From assembly GCA_964510575.1 (NCBI GenBank), contig CAZECN010000005.1, positions 1 to 64,000 of the forward strand: a DNA stretch of 64,000 nt, given 5' to 3'. Positions within the stretch are counted from its first letter, which is position 1. Every line of letters starts with the position of its first letter. Source of the stretch: CALKYB01 sp964510575. Its GTDB lineage: Bacteria > Bdellovibrionota_C > UBA2361 > SZUA-149 > CALKYB01. The position numbers and the translations under genes were made by a program. Under the pieces are notes generated by a model. It ran no database searches. It saw only the letters and a program-made list of their open reading frames with translations, and had not been told where the DNA came from. Shown here one piece after another: positions 16,267-24,992 of the stretch.

Positions 16267-17850
16267 ATGGGAGACGACCATTTTTTAAATTTACAACCTG
16301 GCACTGTAGTTAACGGTCGCTATGAGATTGTAAAATGCCTTGGTACTGGAAGTATGGGCATGGTTTACGCCTGTAGACATAAAGAGCTCTCTGGACACCT
16401 TGTGGCGATGAAAGTTTTATTTGCTGAGGTTGCTAGAGACGAGGTTGCTGCTGCTCGTTTTCGTAATGAGATCGTTGCCTCTTATGGTGTTAATCATCCT
16501 CACGTTGTTCGTGCATACGAGTATTTCAAAGATGGTGAGCTAACTGCCTTTACAATGGAGTTTGTTGGAGGAGGGGACCTAGCTGATAGAATTAACGAGG
16601 AAGAGCCTATACCGGTTGATGAAATAGTACAGATGATGATTCAGATGTGCTCTGGAATCCAGGCTGTGCATGATGCTGGTATTATTCATCGTGATCTAAA
16701 ACCAGAAAATATATTAATTACAAGTAATGGGGATGTTAAGATTACTGATTTTGGTATCGCTCGAACCGGAACTGGTCCGAAGCTTACGGAGTATGGTGGA
16801 GTTGTAGGGACTATTGACTACGTAAGCCCCGAGTATCTGGAAAAAGGTCAAGTGGATACCCGCTCCGATATTTACTCTCTAGGGGTTTTAGCTTACGAAA
16901 TGATTACTGGCTCTGCGCCTTTTAAGGGCAAGAGCGTGATTGAAACAATGACAATGCGCTTAAGAACTGATCCAGACTTGCCACATGAAAGGCGTCCAGA
17001 TTGTCCAGAAGAGCTCAGCGAGGTTGTCATGAAAGCCTTAGCTCGGGATCCTCAGGCAAGATACCAAACTTCCAATGAAATGATTGGAGATCTTATGGGT
17101 CTTTTTGAGAATCAAGACGGTAAGAAAATTTATGATCCAATTCTAAATCCTAAGTTTGCAGTTGGAGTTGAAACCTCGGAAACCCCAAAAACTAAACCTG
17201 AGATCGTATCAGATGCTGAAATGGCTTTGGTGGGCCGAGCTCCCTCGCCTTTGGAGCAAACTACAACTCGCAATTCTGTAGTCGCACAACCTTCTGGGGG
17301 AGGAGTGCAAGAAGTCTTTAGTAGTGGAGTAGGGGATGTAAGCAGTGATACTACTCACATAGTTAATCCTGATTTAGAGGGAACGGTCATGCTAGACTCT
17401 TCCTCGGTTGACTTGTTGAAAGCTAGTAGAGGCATTACAGACAATGTTGATGAGGGAGTTAGAAGTCAATTGGCAGATGTGGTTGAGGGTCGAAAAGATG
17501 GTGCCGAAGGTTCAGATGATTATGAGCCAGAGCCCGTTTACCCAAGAAGCTATGAGCCGCTTGTGGACGTTTTGCCCAAGCCCCAATCTATCGCGGAACT
17601 AAGCCGCAAGGCATCCGAGGATCCTTCTAGTCTAAAAGTTGATGATAATAGTCTTTCAGACAGTAGGCTCAAAGAGCTTTCTAGCGAGATTTACTCTCCC
17701 GATGAGCCAGGTCTTATTTCGACTATTCTCAAATTGTTTTTGATGATCCTTTTTGCATTCATCGTTGGAGTGTTGTTGGTTCCTTTTTTCGAGAGTTTTT
17801 TAGAAACAGAAGAGTCAAAAGAGTCTTTGGTGACCCAGAAAGATGGCTAG
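16267..17850 (+). CDS. Membrane Ser/Thr protein kinase (Hanks type)
   Basis: It phosphorylates proteins on Ser/Thr from the cytoplasmic side. With the ATG at 16267 (GGGAC upstream; a TTG at 16249 is less likely) it has 527 residues. The kinase domain (about 10-285) is complete: glycine loop LGTGSMGMVY, VAMKVLF with the catalytic Lys, HRDLKPENIL with Asp143, DFGIART with Asp161, SPEYLEKGQVDTRSDIYSLG. A disordered acidic linker contains EGTVMLDSS, matching a motif in the neighbouring FHA protein. One transmembrane span (FLMILFAFIVGVLLVPFF) lies near the C-terminus. Homologous arrangements in Chlamydia involve kinase PknD and an FHA-containing T3SS protein. Substrates here are inferred to be locus proteins. 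Confidence 0.95.
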   Translation: MGDDHFLNLQPGTVVNGRYEIVKCLGTGSMGMVYACRHKELSGHLVAMKVLFAEVARDEVAAARFRNEIVASYGVNHPHVVRAYEYFKDGELTAFTMEFVGGGDLADRINEEEPIPVDEIVQMMIQMCSGIQAVHDAGIIHRDLKPENILITSNGDVKITDFGIARTGTGPKLTEYGGVVGTIDYVSPEYLEKGQVDTRSDIYSLGVLAYEMITGSAPFKGKSVIETMTMRLRTDPDLPHERRPDCPEELSEVVMKALARDPQARYQTSNEMIGDLMGLFENQDGKKIYDPILNPKFAVGVETSETPKTKPEIVSDAEMALVGRAPSPLEQTTTRNSVVAQPSGGGVQEVFSSGVGDVSSDTTHIVNPDLEGTVMLDSSSVDLLKASRGITDNVDEGVRSQLADVVEGRKDGAEGSDDYEPEPVYPRSYEPLVDVLPKPQSIAELSRKASEDPSSLKVDDNSLSDSRLKELSSEIYSPDEPGLISTILKLFLMILFAFIVGVLLVPFFESFLETEESKESLVTQKDG

Positions 17851-17941
17851 AAGCTTAAAGATTTTACTGATTATTTCGATAATTGGTTTCGTCTTCGGAG
17901 TTTGTTTGGTCCCCGTCCTTGAATTTTTCCTTTCGGGTTAG
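17843..17941 (+). CDS. 32-residue single-span membrane peptide related to the kinase tail
   Basis: The ATG lies inside the kinase stop region (overlap of eight bases) and encodes 32 residues, almost entirely one transmembrane helix. Its GFVFGVCLVPVLEFFL aligns with the kinase membrane segment AFIVGVLLVPFFESFL, including the Val-Pro and the acidic residue after it. That resemblance makes it more likely to be a real, duplicated membrane anchor than a random frame. It may dimerise with the kinase in the membrane; this is inference. Frame conservation in relatives is the needed test. Confidence 0.55.
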   Translation: MARSLKILLIISIIGFVFGVCLVPVLEFFLSG

Positions 17942-18195
17942 ATACCTCCCCTTAACGATAAAGTCTAATAGTTTTAGGTGCTTAGGGGGGTGTGATTAAC
18001 ATTTTGTCCAAATTTCATTATTTCTGCACCATTGCTCAAGACTAGTCCATCTAAAAGACTGTAGATTAGCGTAAACAGGTTTAGTTTTTACGAGCAGTTG
18101 ACGTTAATTAATATATAGACAAATTTCACGGTCAAATTGAAAGCTTGTCTTTGTATTGGTGGGGTTTAAAGAGTAAATGAGTTCGGTAACTTAGT

Positions 18196-19452
18196 ATGCG
18201 CATATTGATTGTTGACAAGACAGCAGAAGGCCAGGCGATGTGCGCCAGACGGGTTGAGGCTTTCAACCAAAGTGATGTTGAGATGCTTGACCTTAGGGTT
18301 AAGCTTGTTCTCGATAAAGACTGGGCTTCGCAAGTGCACGACGCTGACGTCTTAATCCTTGGTTCTGGTCTCGGTGATCAGGGTCCTCAAATTGCTCGGA
18401 CTGCCCTATCTCAAATGCCATGGTTGCATATTGTTCTTTACTGCACTGAGGAAGATTATTCGGGTGGTAAATTCAGAGCAGCCCATGCCGCGGGAGTTAG
18501 AAAAGTATTACCTGACAACTCCAGTCCTTTAGATTTACTTCAAGAGTTAGTTGCCCTTTATTCCGAGTTTAGAAGAGAGGGAAGAATAAGAGAAGGTCGG
18601 GTAATATGTGTTACTCATGCCAAAGGTGGTACTGGAGCTACTAGCCTGTGTGCCGCACTTGCCGAAGTTTGTAGCGTGCATCAAAGGCGAACCATGCTTT
18701 GGGACATGGATGTTGAAACTAGAGACCTATGCCGCTCTCTTACCGTTAATGGGGCAGAAGCTAAGGTAGTTAGTAGCTGGGTCAACGGTACACGAGATAT
18801 TTCAAGAGATAGTATTTGTGATGCATTAATCCCGGTAAGTCAGGATGTTTCAGTACTAATGCCTCCTGATAGTATGGCGGAGTCTATGGATTTTGTTTGC
18901 CACACTGATGGGATGGCAATTTGTCAAAGACTGCTCGACCTCGCTAGAGCCATGCATGATGTTATCATAATTGATACTGGTGGTAGAATAGGACCTGCCA
19001 CAGGAGCTCTGATGAGAGTTGCCGATGAGGTTTTAATAGTTATTGATGATACAGTATTAGGTCTAACTGCTTTGGATCTATTCTTAAGTTATGCGAAAGC
19101 CTTGGTGGTAGGACCAGATAGAATTAGTTTTGTGGTTAATGGTTATAGCGGCTCTTTACTAGCAGTTCCTCAGATTGAAGCTGAATTAGAGCCAGTGCAT
19201 CAGCTTGGTCCTAGACCTTGGAGATTGCCTCCAGTGCCAGTTGATCCTAAAGCATCTCTTTGGCCAGGAAGTGGAAGGACTCTATATAGTATGGGCTCGA
19301 AAGGTACTCGAGCCGCTCTTGAGGAAGTTGCCGCAGAGTTAGGGCTGATTTCAAGCGAAGGGTATGAAGTTTCTGGGGACAAAAAGAACTCCAGCTGGTG
19401 GGAGAGACTTATTCCTCAAAAAGAGTCCGACGAAATGGGAGTCGAAGACTAG
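18196..19452 (+). CDS. cpaE: TadZ/CpaE-like receiver plus MinD-type ATPase
   Basis: TadZ/CpaE places the Tad pilus machine in the cell. The 418-residue protein has an N-terminal receiver-like domain (about 1-130; MRILIVDKT, an LILGSG sheet, and GVRKVLP near the end) that lacks a clear phospho-acceptor in the usual position. It is followed by a ParA/MinD-type ATPase with a deviant Walker A, KGGTGATS, and MLWDMDVE and VIIIDTGG as later motifs. No membrane span is visible. It opens the Tad gene run and lies 254 bases after the kinase/micropeptide genes, so it may have its own promoter. Confidence 0.87.
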   Translation: MRILIVDKTAEGQAMCARRVEAFNQSDVEMLDLRVKLVLDKDWASQVHDADVLILGSGLGDQGPQIARTALSQMPWLHIVLYCTEEDYSGGKFRAAHAAGVRKVLPDNSSPLDLLQELVALYSEFRREGRIREGRVICVTHAKGGTGATSLCAALAEVCSVHQRRTMLWDMDVETRDLCRSLTVNGAEAKVVSSWVNGTRDISRDSICDALIPVSQDVSVLMPPDSMAESMDFVCHTDGMAICQRLLDLARAMHDVIIIDTGGRIGPATGALMRVADEVLIVIDDTVLGLTALDLFLSYAKALVVGPDRISFVVNGYSGSLLAVPQIEAELEPVHQLGPRPWRLPPVPVDPKASLWPGSGRTLYSMGSKGTRAALEEVAAELGLISSEGYEVSGDKKNSSWWERLIPQKESDEMGVED

Positions 19453-19590
19453 AACTGCGTTTAGGGCTCTTGAATCCGATGTCTTATTGCCTAAAATTCT
19501 TAAAATCGCTGAAAGATGAAAAAACTACATGATTTTAGTAGCGAAAGGTGTTTTTTAGGGTACATGTTACTGGTTTTAGAAAAGCCAAGT

Positions 19591-19606
19591 TGGCCCGGAT
19601 TATGCA
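19591..19606 (+). promoter_or_regulatory. Candidate sigma-54 (-24/-12) promoter before the Flp pilin gene
   Basis: The sequence TGGCCCGGATTATGCA matches the consensus TGGCACG-N4-TTGCA closely. The invariant GG and GC are separated by the required 10 bases. It lies about 160 bases upstream of the pilin ATG, leaving a long leader. The window also encodes a sigma-54 activator with an intact GAYTGA loop (6385-7926), giving a plausible regulator. I saw no equally good site ahead of the other secretion genes. Confidence 0.65.
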
Positions 19607-19764
19607 TAGTAGTAAGTAGTTACTATTCCACTGGATTTTAACTGCTCCTCCAAGGAAGCTTGTAGATAGGTTTAAATTTTGGGGGTTTAACAACAATTTA
19701 GTTGTATGTATGTTTAACAAGACCCTGAGAATAAAGGGTTTATTTTAGGAACGGGAGTTATAAA

Positions 19765-19950
19765 ATGGAAAAAGAAATGAATAACGTAGAAATTCAAAGA
19801 GAAGAAAATGAGAAAGGCGCTTCTATGCTTGAGTATTGCCTTCTTGCTGCATTGATTTCAGTTGTAGCTATTACTGCCATGACTTTTCTTGGTCAGGAAG
19901 TTTCGGAAACTTTTAGTAATGTCGCCAGTACTATCGACACTACAAACTAA
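19765..19950 (+). CDS. flp: Flp-type (type IVb) pilin
   Basis: The major subunit of a Tad/Flp pilus. The 61-residue product has a short polar leader ending NEKGASMLEY, where prepilin peptidase would cut at the Gly and Glu5 of the mature form is present in MLEY. A hydrophobic helix follows (CLLAALISVVAITAMTFLG), then a short C-terminus. GGAACGGGAG precedes the ATG. It is monocistronic-looking: a candidate sigma-54 promoter upstream and a strong terminator 35 bases downstream. A gene of this kind needs separate, high-level expression relative to the assembly genes. The prepilin peptidase is not in this window. Confidence 0.93.
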   Translation: MEKEMNNVEIQREENEKGASMLEYCLLAALISVVAITAMTFLGQEVSETFSNVASTIDTTN

Positions 19951-19980
19951 TTATTTTTTAAATAATTTTGGAAAAATAGA

Positions 19981-20008
19981 AAAGGGAGATCTTATCTCCC
20001 TTTTTTTA
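19981..20008 (+). terminator. Strong intrinsic terminator after the Flp pilin gene
   Basis: GGGAGAT (19985-19991) pairs perfectly with ATCTCCC (19995-20001) around a 3-base loop and is followed by seven T. Upstream A residues extend the stem by pairing with the T run. This isolates the pilin transcript from the cpaB operon. Confidence 0.93.
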
Positions 20009-20142
20009 CGCCCTCAACCCTATCCAACTCAAAATAAAAACATGCCTATATCTAGGGCAGTTTTATTAGTGATTTGCCTTACGTCTAAAATTCCTAATTT
20101 ATCTCAATATTTTTTGAAGATTTGTCGACCCTTATCCTTGCA

Positions 20143-20171
20143 TTGGCATCATAATGCTAGTGGATTATAAA
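20143..20171 (+). promoter_or_regulatory. Candidate sigma-70 promoter for the cpaB-tadC genes
   Basis: TTGGCA (20143-20148) and TATAAA (20166-20171) each match the -35 and -10 consensus at five of six positions and are separated by exactly 17 bases. The site is in the 373-base gap between the pilin terminator and cpaB, about 150 bases before the ATG. Nothing else recognisable, including no open reading frame I believe, is seen in that gap. Confidence 0.6.
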
Positions 20172-20323
20172 TTGTCATGGGCTTAATTTTAGTGATTGAT
20201 AGCTCTTAACAGTTTTTAGTTCGCATGCTCAGCCCAGATTTTTACAGATTGGATCGAATGGATCCAGTTTGGTGCTGAGGATGTTTTTTAAGATTAACTT
20301 CTATCCCAGGGAGCTTAGGATAA

Positions 20324-21256
20324 ATGGCAACGCGATTTGGAGCATCTAGTCCGGCGCAAACATACGCTACCAAAGTAAGGTGGCTTGTTGGTTTTTTGAT
20401 TGCGGTGATCACACTTTTATTTTTGACGTTATTTTACGTGGTGCAAGGTGGGGGCGGAGAGCAAACTGCATCCACTGAGCCAGGTGGTGAAGCTATTCAA
20501 GCTGCGAGTGGTGAGTTAAGTCCGACTACGAAAATCCTTTATGCAAACCAAAGAATTGAAGAGGGTGTGCAAATGACAGAAGCAATGTTCTCTGCTTGGG
20601 ATGTGCCTTCCGATCGTATTCCGGAGGGGGCGATGAAGGAAACTCAAAAAGCTGAAGTAGTAGGTAAATTTTCACAAGCTATAATCAGTGCGAATGTTCC
20701 TATTTTACGTGATAGCTTAGGCGAAGCTAAGAAAGGTGGGGTTATAAACATACCTGCCGGATACAGAGCGGTGACAATAAATATTAGTGCCCGAAGTGGT
20801 GTTTCTGGTTGGGCTAAGCCTAATTCAAGAGTTGATGTTCTTTGGGCTTACACAGACAAAAATAGTAGAGAGAAGAAAGTTTCTACTATTGTGAGATTCG
20901 CAAAGGTTCTGTCTGTAGGTGGAAATAACCAGTCAGGGGATAAAGCAGCGGTCAATCAACAAGGGACTACTGCAACTCTTTTGGTTACTAAACGCGAAGC
21001 CAAAAAGATTGAACTTGCTAGAACATTGGGAAGTCTAACTCTTTCACTAGTTGGACAACAGGAAGAAGTTGTCGGTGACGATGCTTCAAATGATGTGGTT
21101 GATATCTCTGACCTAACGGGAATAGATGATTCGCAAGTTGGTGAGGCTGAAGAAGAGCCTAATGACGGTGTGATGTATTCAACGGATCCTCGTACTGGTA
21201 AAAAGACTCGCTACATTCTTAAGAATAACAGATGGGTTCCTGACAAGAGTTACTAG
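20324..21256 (+). CDS. cpaB: Flp pilus assembly protein CpaB/RcpC
   Basis: CpaB is an inner-membrane-anchored periplasmic protein of the Tad pilus, thought to work with the secretin. The 310-residue protein has an N-terminal transmembrane helix (WLVGFLIAVITLLFLTLFYV), then an SAF domain (ILYANQRIEEGVQMTEAMF to PILRDSLGE) and the CpaB C-terminal region with YRAVTINISARSGVSGWAKP and VDVLW. The tail has an unusual acidic segment ending in a RTGKKTRYILKNNRW motif. A good terminator follows directly, so cpaF may need its own promoter or read-through. The matching secretin (CpaC) is not in the window. Confidence 0.9.
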   Translation: MATRFGASSPAQTYATKVRWLVGFLIAVITLLFLTLFYVVQGGGGEQTASTEPGGEAIQAASGELSPTTKILYANQRIEEGVQMTEAMFSAWDVPSDRIPEGAMKETQKAEVVGKFSQAIISANVPILRDSLGEAKKGGVINIPAGYRAVTINISARSGVSGWAKPNSRVDVLWAYTDKNSREKKVSTIVRFAKVLSVGGNNQSGDKAAVNQQGTTATLLVTKREAKKIELARTLGSLTLSLVGQQEEVVGDDASNDVVDISDLTGIDDSQVGEAEEEPNDGVMYSTDPRTGKKTRYILKNNRWVPDKSY

Positions 21257-21273
21257 GCTTTTCAGGAGAGCTG

Positions 21274-21292
21274 CCGGGTTCGCCCGGTTTTT
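21274..21292 (+). terminator. Intrinsic terminator after cpaB
   Basis: CCGGG (21274-21278) and CCCGG (21283-21287) form a stem closed by a stable TTCG tetraloop, followed by TTTTT. The stem is short but GC-rich. It may reduce transcription into cpaF rather than stop it. Confidence 0.75.
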
Positions 21293-21338
21293 AAATTTTG
21301 GTTTTGTTTATTGGATTTGATTAAAAGGGACTTTTAAA

Positions 21339-22868
21339 ATGTCAAAAAAAGGCGGCGGAAAGGATCAAGACACTTTAATCGACTTATTTTCCACTAGGTC
21401 TAGAGATGGCCAGGAAGAGGCTCCAGGTATCCCTGAGCAAACTTCCGACTCTAAGGCTAATATGTCACCTGAAGTGGTTGAGAAAGCGAATACTCCTCTT
21501 ACGACGAAAGCTCCATCCAAGCGAGCTTCAGGTGGAAGTACTGAGGCTAAAAGTAAAGAGGCGCGGAAGGAAAACAAAAAGGTCAACCTTTCTCCTGTTG
21601 CGACAAAGGTGCTGAAAGAAACCCGTAGAGAACTCGGGAACTCTGGTGAAATTGATGTTGGAGAAGATATCTCTGAGACTCAGATTGCCGCAGCAGTTGA
21701 TAAGGTTTGCGCTGACCAAGGGCTTGTCATTGATGATATTGTAAGAGCCGATATCATTGTTCACTTAAAGAGAGACTTGATGGGTTGGGGGGTTTTACAA
21801 TCCCTGGTGGATAATCCGGAAGTTACAGATATCCATGTTTATGATTACCAAACAGTAGTTCTTCAACGTGGTAAGAAGAGTGAGACAACTGGTCTTCACT
21901 GGCCTTCGCATGAATCCTACACCACTTTTATTGACCGAGTATTGTTTCGCTTGGGAAAAAGTCTTTCAACTCAGCAGCATACGGTTGACGCGGCTTTTTC
22001 TGATGGGAAAAGACTTTGCGTAATTCATGAATCCGTCTGTGGATCTCGCGGACCATTCATGACAATGCGTGTTCCAAGAGTTCAAGATGCTACTTTGGAA
22101 AGTCTAGTTTCCTTTCAAGTGATGCCTCCTCTGATGGTTAACTACTTGGCAGCGATGGTCAGAAGTTGTGAGCATACTTTCATGGTCGCTGGTGAAACTG
22201 GAACTGGTAAGACTACTTTGATGAGATGTCTGGGGACCCAGTTCGGTCCTGATGAAAGTATCGTTGGGGTAGAGGATACACCTGAACTAAACTACCAGCA
22301 CCCTTATTATAGAAGCCTAGTTTCCAGGACTGCCAACAACGAGGGAGTAGGTGAGGTTACTCTTCAGGAGCATATTAAGGCTACTCTTCGTATGTGTCCT
22401 ACTAGAGTAATTCTGGGAGAGATGAGAACTCCAGAAGCAGCCGAGTCTTTTTTAGAGGCTGCTCAGACAGGTCACTCAGGAATGTCTACTGTACATGCTA
22501 GAAACGCTAGGGAAACTCTTACCAGACTAGAGAGTTTGCTGGGTCGTGCTCAGAGAGGTGTTTCGATGGATATTATTCGACAGCAGATTGCCTTGGCAGT
22601 TGATGTTTGTATTTGGAATGTCAGGGAGAAGGTTTCGGGGCGAGTAAGGTGTGGTGAGATTATTGAAGTTGGTCATTTTGTAGAGGGTAGTATTCAGATC
22701 AGACCGATGTTTAAGCTTGTTCAGGAAGGAGAAAATCCAGTTTGGGAGGTTCAATCCTGGTCAAGTAACTACGAAGAAGTTTTAGAGAAAAATGGCATTG
22801 TTCTTGGTGATGCGCCACAGTTCCTTTCTTTCGGAAATATGGGCGGTGAAGCATCCGGCCGAGGATAG
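21339..22868 (+). CDS. cpaF: CpaF/TadA-type secretion ATPase
   Basis: This hexameric ATPase of the VirB11/PilT superfamily powers Tad pilus assembly at the cytoplasmic face. The 509-residue protein starts with about 100 disordered, Lys/Ser-rich residues, then the CpaF N-terminal domain and the ATPase with Walker A AGETGTGKTTL (Lys291), Asp box VGVEDTPELN, Walker B RVILGEMR, and His box GHSGMSTVHARN. It is the only secretion ATPase seen in the whole Tad/T3SS locus; no SctN-type ATPase is visible here. It is followed 28 bases later by tadB. Confidence 0.95.
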   Translation: MSKKGGGKDQDTLIDLFSTRSRDGQEEAPGIPEQTSDSKANMSPEVVEKANTPLTTKAPSKRASGGSTEAKSKEARKENKKVNLSPVATKVLKETRRELGNSGEIDVGEDISETQIAAAVDKVCADQGLVIDDIVRADIIVHLKRDLMGWGVLQSLVDNPEVTDIHVYDYQTVVLQRGKKSETTGLHWPSHESYTTFIDRVLFRLGKSLSTQQHTVDAAFSDGKRLCVIHESVCGSRGPFMTMRVPRVQDATLESLVSFQVMPPLMVNYLAAMVRSCEHTFMVAGETGTGKTTLMRCLGTQFGPDESIVGVEDTPELNYQHPYYRSLVSRTANNEGVGEVTLQEHIKATLRMCPTRVILGEMRTPEAAESFLEAAQTGHSGMSTVHARNARETLTRLESLLGRAQRGVSMDIIRQQIALAVDVCIWNVREKVSGRVRCGEIIEVGHFVEGSIQIRPMFKLVQEGENPVWEVQSWSSNYEEVLEKNGIVLGDAPQFLSFGNMGGEASGRG

Positions 22869-22896
22869 AGACTGTTTTTAACACAAGGTTGATCGC

Positions 22897-23916
22897 ATGA
22901 GTATTGAAACTATCATTATTGCCCTGCTGGTTTTACTTTTAATCATAGTAGCTGTGGTAGTTGTAATTTATACCTCCCGTCAGAGAGGTTCAGCTAGTGC
23001 TGTCAGTCACGCTAAAGTTAGCTCTAACCTTAGAGCCTTGGTTACTGCACAAAGGGCGGAAGCGACTAACTTTGGTCAGGGCGTCCCTAGTGGAGGTTCC
23101 ACTAAAGATAGCCTTGCTTTAGCAGCAGCTGAAGAAGCGGAAGGGGATGAAAATCAACGAAAAGCTTCCGATAAGGAAAGCTTAGAGAAACGGTTAGTTT
23201 ATGCTAACTGGCCAATTACTCCATTTCAATTTAGAGCTATTCAAGTGGTAGCGACAATTTTGTTGTTTATTGCGGCACGTGCAATTTTTGGTTTTTGGAT
23301 CCAAGCTCTAGCTATATTGCTAACCCCTCTCATTGTTGGAGCAGTGTTAGACTACTTTGTGAAGAAGCGTTTTAAGGCTTTTGATGAAGATTATCCGGTA
23401 ATGCTTCTTTCCTACGTTGGTCTTCTTAAAACTGGTATGAGCACAATCGTAGGCCTGGAGGCAGCAGGAAAGGGACTAGAGGAAGGTTCTTTGGTACGTG
23501 GTGAGATTGAGCTTTTGATTGAACGACTAAGAGTTGGGATGACTGAGGATCAGGCGATTAACGCGTTCGGAGAAGATATTCCTCATCCAGAGTTAGAGCT
23601 TTTCGTACAAAGTCTTATTTTGAGTAGAAGGGTTGGTGGAACACTTAGCGAAACTCTTGAAAGGTTGGCAAAGCAAGTTAGAAAAAGGCAGCAGTTCCGT
23701 TCCCAAGCTGTTGCTGCGGTTGGTATGGAGCGTTCCTCGCTTTGGGCAATTGCAGGTATCATGTCATTGTTGCTTGGTTATTTGATGTTGTCATCTCCAG
23801 AGTTAATTACTCCAGCATTTAAGGACGATTTTGGTCGATCTATATTTGAAGCAGGTTTGTTCCTGATTATCGTTGGCATGTATTGGTCACGCCGGGTTAC
23901 TGACATAAAGGTTTAG
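22897..23916 (+). CDS. tadB: TadB-like inner-membrane platform protein
   Basis: A Tad pilus inner-membrane platform protein of the GspF/T2SSF family. The 339-residue protein begins with a transmembrane helix (IIALLVLLLIIVAVVVVIY), a charged loop, two spans around 110-150, a cytoplasmic helical T2SSF domain (KRFKAFDEDYPVMLLSYVGLLKTG to LSETLERLAKQVRKR), and two C-terminal spans. It ends one base before tadC and shares its domain plan, as expected for a paired platform. Confidence 0.91.
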   Translation: MSIETIIIALLVLLLIIVAVVVVIYTSRQRGSASAVSHAKVSSNLRALVTAQRAEATNFGQGVPSGGSTKDSLALAAAEEAEGDENQRKASDKESLEKRLVYANWPITPFQFRAIQVVATILLFIAARAIFGFWIQALAILLTPLIVGAVLDYFVKKRFKAFDEDYPVMLLSYVGLLKTGMSTIVGLEAAGKGLEEGSLVRGEIELLIERLRVGMTEDQAINAFGEDIPHPELELFVQSLILSRRVGGTLSETLERLAKQVRKRQQFRSQAVAAVGMERSSLWAIAGIMSLLLGYLMLSSPELITPAFKDDFGRSIFEAGLFLIIVGMYWSRRVTDIKV

Positions 23917-23917
23917 A

Positions 23918-24841
23918 ATGGACGCTAATCTAATAATATTTCTCGTCATAGGTATTTCAGTTATTGGAGTAGGTGTTTTTGCCTTCGTTTTTATTGGAGG
24001 TGATACCAATGCTCAGAAGGCTGGAATAAGAGATTTGATGGGAGGTATCGATCCAGATGCACTTTCTGCGGTTGGTGAAGATGCTGTTGATCCTTTCGAT
24101 TTAGAGAGAATAAAGCAGAATACTGGTAGAGCAAAATCGGTAAAAAAGAAGGAAGACCTGCAGGCTAAGATGTTTAAGGCAGGGATTTTTTCTGCGAAAG
24201 AGCGGAAGAGGTTTAATACCATGCGAATGGTATGCCTGGTTCTATTTCCTATTGTAATTCCGCTTCTAATTTGGCTTGTTGTTCCTAAGCTGCAGCTAGT
24301 TATTATGGGTCTAGTTATGGGTGTATTTGCCGGTCTGGTATACCCAACAGTGAAACTTGATAAGAAAATTGAAGCGAGGCAGGAAGATACTCTTTATTAC
24401 TTGCCACTAGTAATTGAGCAAGTGTCGATCGGTGTTAGTAGTGCTCTGGATATTGGACCATGTATCGCTAACATTGTTAGCATGGCTAACGAAAGAGACT
24501 CTCACAATGCTGTCACTGAGATGCTGATCCATGTAGAAAAACTAATGCGTTCTGGACTTAATCTTGAGGATGCGCTTGTTGAAGTTGGAGAAGCCAGTGG
24601 TATGGGAGAAGTTAAGCATGCCTTTATGTTTCTTGCCCAGTGCGCGAAGCATGGTGGAGAGATATCAAGACAGCTGCAAGAACTTGCTGATTCAGTGATG
24701 GTTCAGAGGCAGACCCAGGTTGAAGCTAAAATTACTGCTTTGCCAGTAAAAGCGACTGGACCTCTAGCGATGGTATTTGCTGGTTTCTTTGCGCTTCTTT
24801 TTGCAGGCCTTTTCGTCCGTCTGATGGGAGCTTTTGGCTAG
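23918..24841 (+). CDS. tadC: TadC-like inner-membrane platform protein
   Basis: The second GspF-family subunit of the Tad platform. The 307-residue protein has an N-terminal span, a charged region with a long Lys-rich loop (around 60-95), two central spans, a cytoplasmic T2SSF domain (YYLPLVIEQVSIGVSSALDIG to GGEISRQLQELADSVMVQRQ) and a C-terminal span. It starts one base after tadB. It is the last Tad gene; SctV follows after a 151-base gap, so the Tad and T3SS parts abut. Confidence 0.9.
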   Translation: MDANLIIFLVIGISVIGVGVFAFVFIGGDTNAQKAGIRDLMGGIDPDALSAVGEDAVDPFDLERIKQNTGRAKSVKKKEDLQAKMFKAGIFSAKERKRFNTMRMVCLVLFPIVIPLLIWLVVPKLQLVIMGLVMGVFAGLVYPTVKLDKKIEARQEDTLYYLPLVIEQVSIGVSSALDIGPCIANIVSMANERDSHNAVTEMLIHVEKLMRSGLNLEDALVEVGEASGMGEVKHAFMFLAQCAKHGGEISRQLQELADSVMVQRQTQVEAKITALPVKATGPLAMVFAGFFALLFAGLFVRLMGAFG

Positions 24842-24851
24842 GAGTAATTAA

Positions 24852-24913
24852 CGCAGTAGGGTAGTTTTATAGAAATTTATCTATCTAATTGTCACGTAGA
24901 GCCCTATACTGCT
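24852..24913 (+). repeat. Imperfect inverted repeat between tadC and sctV
   Basis: GCAGTAGGG near 24852 pairs with CCCTATACTGC near 24903, with a two-base bulge and about 40 bases between. It is not followed by a T run. The CTATACTGC end recalls the B-type arms of the palindromic repeat family, but no clear core is present, so this may be a decayed copy or a weak terminator. Confidence 0.35.
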
Positions 24914-24992
24914 TGGAGAGTCTTGTTACTAAAGTAATAGGTTGAACTGGGTGCGTAATATATCACCGCTATAAGATTGATTGGATAAATAG

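Noticed and set aside
20143..20156. Sigma-54-like TGGCATCATAATGCT before cpaB
   Set aside because: GG and GC are separated by nine bases, not ten. The same sequence fits a sigma-70 promoter much better.
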